Source of the DNA: Mesorhizobium amorphae CCNWGS0123
Lineage (GTDB): Bacteria > Pseudomonadota > Alphaproteobacteria > Rhizobiales > Rhizobiaceae
Assembly (NCBI RefSeq): GCF_001686985.1
Contig: NZ_CP015318.1
Span: 3,780,001 to 3,844,000 of the forward strand
DNA: 64,000 nucleotides
Direction: 5' to 3'
Position 1 is the stretch's first letter. Each line of letters starts with the position of its first letter. The notes under the pieces were generated by a model that searched no databases, was not told the DNA's origin, and worked only from the letters and a program-made list of their open reading frames with translations. The position numbers were made by a program, and so were the translations under genes. This document shows, in pieces, positions 1 to 8,048 of the stretch.

Positions 1-1
1 C

Positions 2-121
2 AGCCTTGGCGCCTTGCGCGTGTCCATTGGCCACGCAACGAGCGACGAGGACATTGAACTGTTCCGGACCGCGCTGGCAACGATCGCCGCGCGCCGGGCG
101 GGCAGGGAAGAAGCTGCTTGA
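2..121 (+). CDS. Cysteine desulfurase (IscS/NifS-like), C-terminal end only
   Basis: The first 39 codons read in frame from base 2 to a TGA at 119-121. The peptide has the typical end of a class V PLP cysteine desulfurase: an R-V-S-I-G-H stretch followed by T-S-D-E-D-I, then a helix rich in Ala and Arg. These enzymes take sulfur from cysteine and pass it to Fe-S scaffold proteins. The active-site Lys and Cys lie upstream of the window and cannot be checked. The gene precedes sufB by 185 bases on the same strand, so this locus carries a second desulfurase besides SufS. The family is well supported, but IscS versus NifS naming cannot be settled from a fragment. Confidence 0.75.
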   Translation, partial: SLGALRVSIGHATSDEDIELFRTALATIAARRAGREEAA

Positions 122-306
122 GGGCGGCAAAAGGAATTCGGGCCGCAAGGGCCTGGTAGAGCCGTGCGTTTCGCAGTGGCCGGGTGAATTCCCGGCGGGA
201 ACGCACTATATGGAACTTACGCCGCCTCGGGTGCCCAAGGGTGCCGTGGCGATGCCATAGTTTGAAAACTGTCGGGCCTTGACCCCGGCGTGGATGGAGA
301 ACGCTT
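122..306. other. Intergenic region upstream of sufB
   Basis: This 185-base gap should hold the sufB ribosome-binding site (GGAGAA, 5 bases before the ATG) and possibly a promoter. I looked for palindromic iron-responsive operators of the RirA or Irr type and saw none I could defend. Confidence 0.3.
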
Positions 307-1824
307 ATGCCTGCTGTGCAGGACACGATCGATCGGGTCCGAAAGATCGACGTCGACCAGTATAAATACGGATTCCAGACAGAGATCGCGATGGACAAGG
401 CCCCCAAGGGCCTGAGCGAAGACATTATTCGCTTCATCTCGGCCAAGAAGGACGAGCCGTCCTGGATGCTGGAATGGCGGCTTGAGGCCTATCGCCGCTG
501 GCTGACGCTGGACGAGCCGAACTGGGCGCGCGTCAACTATCCGAAGATCGATTTCCAGGACATCTACTATTACGCCGCGCCCAAGAGCACGCCCGGCCCG
601 ACTTCGCTCAGCGACGTCGATCCAGAACTCTTGAAGGTCTACGAGAAGCTCGGCATTCCGCTCAGGGAGCAGGAAATCCTCGCCGGCGTGCAGAAGACCG
701 ATGTGTCGGAGTTCGAGGAGGCCAGCGACAATGTCTACAAGTCGGGCCGCGTCGCCGTCGACGCGGTGTTCGATTCCGTCTCTGTCGTCACCACCTTCAA
801 GAAGGAGCTGGCGCAGGCCGGTGTCATCTTCTGCTCGATCTCGGAAGCCATTCGCGAGCATCCGGAACTGGTGAAGAAATATCTCGGCTCGGTCGTTCCG
901 ACCACCGACAATTTCTACGCCACGCTGAACTCGGCCGTGTTCACCGACGGTTCCTTCGTCTTCGTGCCCAAGGGCGTGCGCTGCCCGATGGAGCTGTCGA
1001 CCTATTTCCGCATGAACGAGAAGAACACCGGCCAGTTCGAGCGCACATTGATCATCGCCGAGGAGGGGGCTTACGTCTCCTATCTCGAAGGCTGCACGGC
1101 GCCGCAGCGCGACGAGAACCAGTTGCATGCCGCGGTCGTCGAGCTGATCGCGCTCGACGATGCCGAGATCAAATATTCGACGGTGCAGAACTGGTACCCC
1201 GGCGACGCCGAGGGCAAGGGCGGCATCTACAATTTCGTCACCAAGCGCGGCGATTGCCGTGGCCACCGCTCGAAGATTTCGTGGACGCAGGTCGAGACCG
1301 GCTCGGCCATCACCTGGAAGTATCCGAGCTGCATCCTGCGCGGCGACGATTCCAGCGGCGAGTTCTACTCGATCGCCGTGTCGAACGGCTACCAGCAGGT
1401 CGACAGCGGCACCAAGATGATCCATCTCGGCAAGAACACGTCGAGCCGCATCATCTCCAAGGGCATCGCCGCCGGCTTCTCGCAGAACACCTATCGCGGC
1501 CAGGTCTCGGCGCACCGCAAGGCGACCAACGCCCGCAACTTCACCAATTGCGACAGCTTGCTGATCGGCGACCAGTGCGGCGCCCACACCGTGCCCTACA
1601 TGGAAGCCAAGAACTCGACGGCGCAGTTCGAGCATGAGGCGACCACCTCGAAGATTTCCGAGGACCAGAAATTCTACGTCATGCAGCGCGGCATCCCCGA
1701 GGAAGAGGCGATCGCACTGATCGTCAACGGCTTCGTCAAGGACGTCATCCAGCAGCTGCCGATGGAATTCGCCGTCGAGGCGCAGAAGCTGATCGGAATC
1801 TCGCTTGAGGGCTCGGTCGGTTGA
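307..1824 (+). CDS. sufB: Fe-S cluster assembly scaffold subunit SufB
   Basis: The 505-residue protein is the scaffold subunit of the SufBCD complex, on which Fe-S clusters are built in the cytosol before transfer to carriers such as SufA. The C-terminal half has the SufB beta-helix with an N-C-D-S-L-L-I-G motif. Its Cys415 corresponds to the essential cysteine (Cys405) of E. coli SufB. It is followed by C-G-A-H-T-V-P-Y. Length fits the family. The ATG at 307 follows a GGAG site. sufC starts 27 bases downstream, so sufB leads an operon of sufBCDSTA type. Confidence 0.97.
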   Translation: MPAVQDTIDRVRKIDVDQYKYGFQTEIAMDKAPKGLSEDIIRFISAKKDEPSWMLEWRLEAYRRWLTLDEPNWARVNYPKIDFQDIYYYAAPKSTPGPTSLSDVDPELLKVYEKLGIPLREQEILAGVQKTDVSEFEEASDNVYKSGRVAVDAVFDSVSVVTTFKKELAQAGVIFCSISEAIREHPELVKKYLGSVVPTTDNFYATLNSAVFTDGSFVFVPKGVRCPMELSTYFRMNEKNTGQFERTLIIAEEGAYVSYLEGCTAPQRDENQLHAAVVELIALDDAEIKYSTVQNWYPGDAEGKGGIYNFVTKRGDCRGHRSKISWTQVETGSAITWKYPSCILRGDDSSGEFYSIAVSNGYQQVDSGTKMIHLGKNTSSRIISKGIAAGFSQNTYRGQVSAHRKATNARNFTNCDSLLIGDQCGAHTVPYMEAKNSTAQFEHEATTSKISEDQKFYVMQRGIPEEEAIALIVNGFVKDVIQQLPMEFAVEAQKLIGISLEGSVG

Positions 1825-1851
1825 CCGGACAGATATTCAGGAAACAAAAGA

Positions 1852-2607
1852 ATGCTTGAGATCAAGAATTTGCACGCCCGCATCGTCGATGACGGCACCG
1901 AGATCATCCGCGGCCTGAACCTGACGGTGCAAGCCGGCGAGGTCGCCGCCATCATGGGCCCGAACGGTTCGGGCAAGTCGACGCTGTCCTATATCCTCGC
2001 CGGTCGCGAGGACTATGAGGTCACCGAAGGCGACATCCTCTACAACGGCCAGTCGATCCTCGAAATGGATCCGGCCGAGCGCGCCACCGCAGGCATCTTC
2101 CTGGCTTTCCAATATCCGATGGAGATACCGGGCGTCGCGACCATGGAATTCCTGAAGGTGGCGATGAACGAGCAGCGCAAGGCGCGTGGCGAGGAGCCGC
2201 TAAAAATTCCGGAATTCTTGAAGCGCGTGAAGGACGCCGCCGGCTCGCTCAACATGGACATGGCGATGCTGAAACGGCCGCTCAATGTTGGCTTCTCCGG
2301 TGGCGAGAAGAAGCGCGCCGAGATCCTGCAGATGAAGCTCTTGGAGCCGAAGCTCTGCGTGCTCGACGAGACCGATTCCGGCCTCGACATCGACGCGCTG
2401 AAGATCGTCTCGGACGGCGTCAACGCGCTGCGCTCGCCGGAGCGTGCCATCGTCGTCATCACCCACTACCAGCGCCTGCTCGAGCACATCGTGCCGGACA
2501 GCGTGCACGTGCTCTACAAGGGCCAGGTCATCAAGTCGGGCGACAAGTCGCTGGCGCTCGACCTCGAGGCCAATGGCTATGCCGGTGTTATCGGCGAAGC
2601 CGCGTGA
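1852..2607 (+). CDS. sufC: Fe-S assembly ATPase SufC
   Basis: This 251-residue ABC-type ATPase drives the SufBCD complex and is soluble, not a transporter. The Walker A motif G-P-N-G-S-G-K-S-T lies at residues 36-44, the signature S-G-G-E-K-K-R at about 148-154, and the Walker B aspartate and catalytic glutamate (D-E-T-D-S-G-L-D) at 172-173. The T-D-S-G-L-D form after Walker B is typical of SufC. It sits 27 bases after sufB and 19 bases before sufD. Confidence 0.97.
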   Translation: MLEIKNLHARIVDDGTEIIRGLNLTVQAGEVAAIMGPNGSGKSTLSYILAGREDYEVTEGDILYNGQSILEMDPAERATAGIFLAFQYPMEIPGVATMEFLKVAMNEQRKARGEEPLKIPEFLKRVKDAAGSLNMDMAMLKRPLNVGFSGGEKKRAEILQMKLLEPKLCVLDETDSGLDIDALKIVSDGVNALRSPERAIVVITHYQRLLEHIVPDSVHVLYKGQVIKSGDKSLALDLEANGYAGVIGEAA

Positions 2608-2626
2608 GATACCAGGGGCGGAATTG

Positions 2627-3895
2627 ATGAACATGCACGCACAACCGCAGCGGACCCCGGCCGAAACGGCGTTGATCGACGCCTTCGGCGAGCGGCTGTC
2701 GCTGCTGCCCGGCGATGGCGCGGTGATGCTGAAGCGCGACGACGCCATCGAGGCGATCAAGCACGGCCTGCCGACGCGGCGCGTCGAATCCTGGCATTAC
2801 ACGGATTTGCGCCGTCTGCTGACGTCGGTGCCGGCCTTCGATCCGGCAGCCGCAACCAAGGCCATCGCGCCGGTGATTGAAGGCTCTGCCGTCCTGCCGC
2901 TGCTGGACGGTGTCTCGACCGCGAAACTGCCCGATATCGAGGGCGTAACCGTCCAGCGCCTGTCGGAAAAGCTGACCGATGGCAGCGTCGCACCCGGTCT
3001 CGACCCCTATGGCGCTGATGATGCCATCGGCGCGCTCAACACCGCCTTCGTCGCCGACGGCTATTTCGTCGACATCGCCGACGGTGCCGAGCTGGACAGG
3101 CCGCTCGAACTGCAGAACCTGCAATCCGCAGGCCAGACGCATGTGCGTCTGCTGACGCGCGTCGGCGACGGCGCCAAGGCGACGATCGTCGAGCGCCAGA
3201 CCGGTGAGGGCGCGGCGCTTGTCAGCTCTGTCAGCCAGCTTGTGCTTGGCGAGGGCGCCGAAGTGACCTGGCTGATCGTGCAGGAGCAGCCCGACACGGC
3301 GACGCACCTGGCCCAGTTCAAGGCGCATCTCGGCAAGAATTCGAAGCTGACGCTGTTCGTCATGAACGCCGGCGGCAAGCTCGTGCGCCAGGAGATCGTG
3401 GTCAGGACGACGGGCGAAGGCGCCGACTTCAAACTGCGCGGCATCAACCTCTTGGCCGGCGACACCCATACCGACGTGACCATGGTGCTCGACCATGCCG
3501 TGCCGCACACCACCTCGACGGAAGTGATCCGCAACGTGGTGACCGGCAAGGCGCGCGGCGTGTTCCAGGGCCGCATCAACGTCCACCAGTATGCGCAGAA
3601 GACCAACGCCAAGATGGCCTGCAACACGCTGCTGCTGTCGGACGATGGCGAATTCTCGACCAAGCCGGAGCTGGAAATCTTCGCCGACGACGTCGTCTGC
3701 GGCCACGGCGCCACCGTCACCGAGATCGACCACGACCATCTGTTCTATCTGATGGCGCGCGGCATCGACGAGAAGTCGGCCCGGGGCCTGCTCGTGAAAG
3801 CGTTCGTTGCCGAGGTGATCGAGGAACTGGACGACGAGGCGATCGTCGACGCGCTGGAAGCACGGCTCGACGATTGGTTTTTGACGCACGGGTGA
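2627..3895 (+). CDS. sufD: Fe-S assembly subunit SufD
   Basis: SufD pairs with SufB in the SufBC2D complex and is needed for iron entry. The 422-residue protein shows the SufD C-terminal beta-helix, with C-G-H-G-A-T placing a histidine at residue 360, the position of the functional His360 in E. coli SufD. The open frame runs upstream to 2444 inside sufC. I chose the ATG at 2627 because it follows a GGGCGGA site and begins M-N-M-H, 19 bases after the sufC stop. GTG or TTG starts further upstream would overlap sufC heavily. Confidence 0.95.
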   Translation: MNMHAQPQRTPAETALIDAFGERLSLLPGDGAVMLKRDDAIEAIKHGLPTRRVESWHYTDLRRLLTSVPAFDPAAATKAIAPVIEGSAVLPLLDGVSTAKLPDIEGVTVQRLSEKLTDGSVAPGLDPYGADDAIGALNTAFVADGYFVDIADGAELDRPLELQNLQSAGQTHVRLLTRVGDGAKATIVERQTGEGAALVSSVSQLVLGEGAEVTWLIVQEQPDTATHLAQFKAHLGKNSKLTLFVMNAGGKLVRQEIVVRTTGEGADFKLRGINLLAGDTHTDVTMVLDHAVPHTTSTEVIRNVVTGKARGVFQGRINVHQYAQKTNAKMACNTLLLSDDGEFSTKPELEIFADDVVCGHGATVTEIDHDHLFYLMARGIDEKSARGLLVKAFVAEVIEELDDEAIVDALEARLDDWFLTHG

Positions 3896-3905
3896 GCGCC
3901 TGACA

Positions 3906-3964
3906 TTCTCCCCTTGTGGGAGAAGGTGGATCGGCGCGTAGCGCCGAGACGGATGAGGGGTGTT
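3906..3964. repeat. Rhizobial intergenic palindromic repeat in the sufD-sufS gap
   Basis: The 105-base gap between sufD and sufS holds two consecutive hairpins: TCTCCC/GGGAGA around a CTTGT loop, and CGGCGC/GCGCCG around GTA, followed by GATGAGGGGTGTT. From memory this matches a short repeat scattered between genes in rhizobial genomes. Transcribed as part of the suf mRNA it would form stable stems and could affect processing or relative expression of sufS. Confidence 0.65.
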
Positions 3965-4000
3965 GGAAGGAACGCGGCCTAGTACGGCAAGGACTTCGAA

Positions 4001-5242
4001 ATGGACCAAAAAGTCGAAAGCATCCCCTACGACGTCGAGGCGATCCGCCGCGATTTCCCGATCCTGTCGCGGGAAGTCTACGGCAAGCCGCTGGTCTATC
4101 TCGACAACGGCGCCTCGGCACAGAAGCCGCAGGCGGTTCTCGACGCCATCCAGCACGCCTACAGCCAGGAATACGCCAACGTCCATCGCGGCCTGCATTT
4201 CCTGTCGAATGCCGCGACCGACGCCTATGAGAAGGCGCGCGAGACGGTGCGCCGTTTCCTCAACGCGCCGAGCACCGACAACATCGTCTTCACCTCCAAC
4301 ACCACGTCGGCGATCAACACGGTTGCTTACGGTTATGGCATGCCCAATATCGGCGAGGGCGACGAGATCGTGCTGTCGATCATGGAGCACCACTCCAACA
4401 TCGTGCCGTGGCATTTCATCCGTGAGCGACAGGGCGCCAAGCTGGTCTGGGTGCCGGTCGACGATCTCGGTGTCTTCCACATCGAGGAATTCGAAAAGCG
4501 CCTGACGAACAGGACGAAGCTCGTCGCCATCACCCAGATGTCTAACGCGCTGGGCACGGTGACGCCGATCAAGGAGATCGTGCGCATCGCACACGCCCGG
4601 GGAATCCCGGTGCTGGTCGACGGCAGCCAGAGCGCGGTGCATATGCCGATCGACGTGCAGGACCTCGACTGCGATTTCTTCGTCTTCACCGGCCACAAGG
4701 TCTACGGGCCCTCGGGCATCGGCGTGCTCTACGGCAAGAAGGACATTCTCGAGCGCATGCGCCCGTTCATGGGCGGCGGCGAGATGATCGAGGAAGTGAC
4801 GGAAGACATCGTCACCTACAACGAGCCGCCGCACCGGTTCGAGGCCGGCACGCCGCCGATCGTGCAGGCGATCGGCCTGGGCGCCGCACTCGACTATATG
4901 GACAAGGTCGGCCGCGAACGCATCGCCGCGCACGAGGCGGATCTCAAGGACTATGCGCATGAGCGCCTGCGCGCCATCAACTCGCTGCGCATCTTCGGCG
5001 ACGCGCCGGGCAAGGGCGCCATCATCTCGTTCGAATTGCAGGGTATCCATGCCCATGACGTATCGATGGTGATTGACAGACAAGGTGTGGCGGTTCGCGC
5101 CGGCACGCATTGCGCCCAGCCGCTGTTGAAACGCTTTGGCGTAACCTCCACATGCAGGGCATCGTTCGGCATGTATAATACCAGGGCCGAAGTCGACGCT
5201 TTGGCCGATGCGCTGGAAAAAGCGCGCAAGTTCTTCGGGTGA
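4001..5242 (+). CDS. sufS: Cysteine desulfurase SufS
   Basis: This PLP enzyme converts L-cysteine to L-alanine and leaves a persulfide on its active-site cysteine for the SUF system. The 413-residue protein carries the PLP lysine at Lys233 in T-G-H-K-V-Y-G-P-S-G and the catalytic cysteine at Cys371 in G-T-H-C-A-Q-P, which is the group II (SufS/CsdA) arrangement. The ATG at 4001 follows the repeat-containing gap, and the stop overlaps the sufT start by one base. No SufE gene is visible in the window. Confidence 0.96.
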   Translation: MDQKVESIPYDVEAIRRDFPILSREVYGKPLVYLDNGASAQKPQAVLDAIQHAYSQEYANVHRGLHFLSNAATDAYEKARETVRRFLNAPSTDNIVFTSNTTSAINTVAYGYGMPNIGEGDEIVLSIMEHHSNIVPWHFIRERQGAKLVWVPVDDLGVFHIEEFEKRLTNRTKLVAITQMSNALGTVTPIKEIVRIAHARGIPVLVDGSQSAVHMPIDVQDLDCDFFVFTGHKVYGPSGIGVLYGKKDILERMRPFMGGGEMIEEVTEDIVTYNEPPHRFEAGTPPIVQAIGLGAALDYMDKVGRERIAAHEADLKDYAHERLRAINSLRIFGDAPGKGAIISFELQGIHAHDVSMVIDRQGVAVRAGTHCAQPLLKRFGVTSTCRASFGMYNTRAEVDALADALEKARKFFG

Positions 5243-5640
5243 TGATCATGGAAGACGCTAGCCACACCACCGAGACCGCGCCGGAAGCAGCCATTAACCC
5301 GCTGGTTTCCGCCTCGGCCATTCCCGCCGACGAACTGGCACGGCTGACCGACGACATCGTCTCGGCGCTGAAGACGGTCTACGACCCGGAAATCCCGGCC
5401 GACATCTACGAACTCGGCCTGATCTACAAGATCGATATCGAGGACGACCGCTCGGTCAAGATCGACATGACGCTGACCGCACCTGGCTGCCCGGTGGCCG
5501 GCGAGATGCCCGGCTGGGTGGAGAATGCCGTCGGCGCCGTCGAAGGCGTTTCCGGCGTCGAGGTCAACATGACCTTCGACCCGCCCTGGTCGCCCGACCG
5601 CATGTCGGAAGAGGCGCAGGTCGCGGTCGGCTGGTATTAG
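5242..5640 (+). CDS. sufT: SUF system protein SufT (DUF59/MIP18 family)
   Basis: The 132-residue protein has the DUF59 (MIP18) fold seen in SufT, an accessory factor for Fe-S protein maturation. Key features are T-V-Y-D-P-E-I-P-A-D-I-Y-E-L-G-L near residue 45 and the single cysteine in L-T-A-P-G-C-P-V-A. I chose the ATG at 5242, which shares its A with the sufS TGA. A GTG at 5239 and an ATG at 5248 are alternatives. The tight overlap with sufS implies translational coupling. Confidence 0.9.
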   Translation: MIMEDASHTTETAPEAAINPLVSASAIPADELARLTDDIVSALKTVYDPEIPADIYELGLIYKIDIEDDRSVKIDMTLTAPGCPVAGEMPGWVENAVGAVEGVSGVEVNMTFDPPWSPDRMSEEAQVAVGWY

Positions 5641-5676
5641 CATCAATGGGTTGGTGCACTTGCGCCTAGCATAAAA

Positions 5677-5696
5677 CTTCACCATTTTAGGTGAAG
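5677..5696 (+). other. Short perfect inverted repeat between sufT and sufA
   Basis: CTTCACC and GGTGAAG form a 7-bp stem around a 6-base AT loop in the 102-base gap. There is no U tract after it, so it is a weak terminator at best. It could be an RNA processing stem or a protein-binding site. Confidence 0.4.
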
Positions 5697-5742
5697 AATC
5701 ATTCGGCAGGCCTTGAACCTGCATGGAATGGAGAGAGAAAGA

Positions 5743-6123
5743 ATGGGACGCTTCGCCGTCATCACGATGACCGAAAAGGCCGCCGACCGGGTGCGCGAGA
5801 TCGTCGCCACCCGAGAAAACGCGCATGGCATTCGCCTCGGCATCAAGAAGGGCGGCTGCGCCGGCATGGAATACACGGTCGACCTGGTGACCGAGCCCAA
5901 CACCAAGGACGACCACATCGAGCGCGATGGCGCCCATGTCTATGTCGCGCCTGAGGCGGCCCTGTTCCTGTTCGGCACCGAGATGGATTTCGAGCAGACG
6001 ACCTTGCGCACCGGCTTCACCTTCCGCAACCCGAACCAGAGTTCGGCCTGCGGCTGCGGTGAATCTGTCGAGCTTAAGCCGGCCGATTTGAAGGCGCTGG
6101 CCGAGGCGCGCGCTTCGGCCTGA
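5743..6123 (+). CDS. sufA: A-type Fe-S carrier SufA (HesB/IscA family)
   Basis: The 126-residue protein belongs to the A-type carriers that receive clusters from SufBCD and deliver them to client proteins. The three cluster-binding cysteines are visible: one in K-G-G-C-A-G-M and two in the C-terminal S-A-C-G-C-G-E-S. The ATG at 5743 follows a GGAGAGAG site. An ATG ten codons upstream lacks one. It is the last gene of the suf cluster, followed by a hairpin and by convergent genes. Confidence 0.93.
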   Translation: MGRFAVITMTEKAADRVREIVATRENAHGIRLGIKKGGCAGMEYTVDLVTEPNTKDDHIERDGAHVYVAPEAALFLFGTEMDFEQTTLRTGFTFRNPNQSSACGCGESVELKPADLKALAEARASA

Positions 6124-6128
6124 TTTTC

Positions 6129-6152
6129 CTTCGCCCCGTGAACGGGGCGAAG
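6129..6152. terminator. Hairpin between convergent sufA and the GFA gene
   Basis: CTTCGCCCCG pairs perfectly with CGGGGCGAAG around a TGAA loop. The 10-bp GC-rich stem lies between two convergent genes. No clear T run follows on either strand, so termination efficiency is uncertain. Confidence 0.5.
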
Positions 6153-6156
6153 AAGG

Positions 6157-6654
6157 CTAGTCCACCCACATCCCCGTCCGCTTGTGCCAGTCGGCGATCG
6201 ATTCCTCGGGATAGACGTCGAACACCTTGTCCTTCTTGCCGATCTCGGGCTCGATCCAGCTCGCCTTGTATTTCAGCATCAGATGCACCTTCTCCGGCGG
6301 CCTGGGCAGCTCGCTGTCGACCGCCGAGGCGAAGGGATGCACCAGCTCCGGCCAGGTCGGGTCGTAGAGCCACAGCGCCGAACCGCACTTTTTGCAGAAA
6401 TTGCGTTCGCCCGTCGAGATCCCGCATTGCGGATGCTCGTCATCGTCGATCTCGGCCCGGTAGACGCCGAGATTGCGCTTGCCGGTGATCTTCAACGTCT
6501 CGTAGTCGGCGCCGAGATTGATGGCGAAGCCGCCACCGCCCTGCTGCTTGCGGCAGATCGAGCAGTAGCACAGCATGAACGGCACCGGCGTGTGGCTTTC
6601 CACCTCGAAGCGGACGGCATCGCAGCGGCAGGATCCTTTGAGCAGAAGCGGCAT
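6157..6654 (-). CDS. GFA family (Mss4-fold) zinc protein
   Basis: The 165-residue protein matches the glutathione-dependent formaldehyde-activating (GFA) family. It opens with G-S-C-R-C-D-A-V-R-F, followed by C-Y-C-S-I-C-R-K and C-K-K-C-G, which are the cysteine pairs that bind zinc in this fold. Most members do not have a proven role in formaldehyde chemistry, so the substrate is unknown. It is convergent with sufA and divergent from the TfoX-like gene. Confidence 0.85.
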   Translation of the reverse strand: MPLLLKGSCRCDAVRFEVESHTPVPFMLCYCSICRKQQGGGGFAINLGADYETLKITGKRNLGVYRAEIDDDEHPQCGISTGERNFCKKCGSALWLYDPTWPELVHPFASAVDSELPRPPEKVHLMLKYKASWIEPEIGKKDKVFDVYPEESIADWHKRTGMWVD

Positions 6655-6739
6655 GTTGGAACTCCAACGTGTTTGTCCCTCAACCTTGTCAGCATGGTTT
6701 TGGTTGCGGCGATGACAAGGCCGGTGACATCATCGCCGC

Positions 6740-7063
6740 ATGGACAACGAACGCATAGAAGAACTTTTTGAAAGCCTGGGTCCGGTCAGCATCCGAAAAC
6801 TGTTCGGCGGCAAGGGCATCTATTGCGACGGCGTCATCGTCGCCATCGTGGTGAGCGGCGAACTGATGCTGAAGGCGGACGCGGAAAGCGCGCCCGACTT
6901 CGAGGCCGCCGGCTGCAGGCAGTGGACCTATACCGGTTCGCGGCACGGCAAGCAGGTTTCGATGCCCTATTGGAGCGTCCCCGACAGCGCCTTCGACGAT
7001 CCAGACGAGATGGCGGTCTGGGCGCGCCGGGCCTACGAGGCAGGACGACGGGCAGGCAAGTAG
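6740..7063 (+). CDS. TfoX N-terminal domain protein
   Basis: The 107-residue protein corresponds to the TfoX N-terminal domain alone. L-G-P-V-S-I-R-K-L-F-G-G-K-G-I-Y lies near residue 17, and a second conserved block Y-W-S-V-P-D lies near residue 78. In gamma-proteobacteria this domain is part of a competence regulator. In rhizobia such short proteins have no established role. It ends 3 bases before the convergent psuG stop. Confidence 0.8.
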   Translation: MDNERIEELFESLGPVSIRKLFGGKGIYCDGVIVAIVVSGELMLKADAESAPDFEAAGCRQWTYTGSRHGKQVSMPYWSVPDSAFDDPDEMAVWARRAYEAGRRAGK

Positions 7064-7066
7064 GGC

Positions 7067-7984
7067 CTAAAGCGCTTTCGCGATCCCCGCTGCCAGCCTT
7101 GCATTGTTCTCGACCAGCGCGATGTTGGTCTTCAGGCTCCTGCCGCCGGTCAGTTCGAGGATTTTCCCCAGCAGGAACGGCGTCACCGCCTTGCCGGTCA
7201 CATTGAGCGCTTCGGCCGCCTTTTGCGCGGCCTGGATGTAGCCGTCCATCTCGCTCGCCGGGATTTCGTGGTCTTCCGGCACCGGATTGGCAACGAGCAC
7301 ACCGCCGCCCAATCCCAGCGCCTGCCGCGTCCGGTAAAAATGCGCGATGTCTTCCGGCGCATGCAAGGTCAGCGGCGCGCGGAACGGCGAATGCCTGGAC
7401 CAGAAGGCCGGCATCGTCTCGCAGCCATGGCCGACGACAGGCACGCCGCGCGTCTCCAGCACCTCCAGCGTCTTTTCGATGTCGAGGATCGCCTTGGCGC
7501 CGGCCGACACGACGATGACCGGCGTGCGCGCCAGCTCATCGAGATCGGCCGAGATGTCGAAGCTTTTTTCCGCCCCCTTGTGCACGCCGCCGATGCCGCC
7601 GGTGGCAAACACCTTTATCCCGGCCATATGCGCGGCGATCATGGTGGCGGCGACCGTGGTGCCGCCGGTGCGGCCTTGAGCGACCGCAAAGCCGAGATCG
7701 GCGCGCGACAGCTTCATGGCGTCACCTGTCATGGCGAGCGACTCGCGCTCGCCGTCGGAAAGCCCGATCTTGATGCGGCCGGAAACCACGGCGATCGTCG
7801 CCGGCACCGCGCCATTGTCCAGGATGATCTTCTCGACATTGGCTGCCATGGCGCCATTGTCTGGATAGGGCATGCCATGGGTGATGATGGTGCTTTCCAG
7901 CGCCACCACCGGCCTGCCCGCGGCAAGCGCCTCAGCCACAGGTTTGTGGATGTCGATGAAGGGGCGGGCGGTTTCCGGCGTCAT
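7067..7984 (-). CDS. psuG: Pseudouridine-5'-phosphate glycosidase PsuG
   Basis: PsuG splits pseudouridine 5'-phosphate into uracil and ribose 5-phosphate. The 305-residue protein shows the family hallmarks: A-L-E-S-T-I-I-T-H-G-M-P-Y-P near the start, G-R-T-G-G-T-T-V-A-A-T in the middle and F-A-T-G-G-I-G-G-V-H. The frame stays open upstream to 8302, but the ATG at 7984 begins at the family-typical N-terminus and lies after the kinase gene. It follows psuK by 64 bases on the same strand. Confidence 0.93.
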   Translation of the reverse strand: MTPETARPFIDIHKPVAEALAAGRPVVALESTIITHGMPYPDNGAMAANVEKIILDNGAVPATIAVVSGRIKIGLSDGERESLAMTGDAMKLSRADLGFAVAQGRTGGTTVAATMIAAHMAGIKVFATGGIGGVHKGAEKSFDISADLDELARTPVIVVSAGAKAILDIEKTLEVLETRGVPVVGHGCETMPAFWSRHSPFRAPLTLHAPEDIAHFYRTRQALGLGGGVLVANPVPEDHEIPASEMDGYIQAAQKAAEALNVTGKAVTPFLLGKILELTGGRSLKTNIALVENNARLAAGIAKAL

Positions 7985-8048
7985 GTCTGTCTCCGATCGC
8001 CGCGCGTCCACTTGGACGTCGCGCTGTGGCAAGCTGATCCGCCCGCCC

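Noticed and set aside
122..306. Iron-responsive operator before sufB
   Set aside because: I looked for RirA and Irr type symmetry and found nothing better than chance.
217..1635. A 472-codon minus-strand frame opposite sufB
   Set aside because: SufB is certain on the plus strand. The antisense protein has no recognisable features.
2588..5110. An 840-codon minus-strand open frame opposite sufD, sufS
   Set aside because: High GC makes long antisense frames common. The protein is very rich in Arg, Asp, His and Val with no motifs, and clear genes lie opposite.
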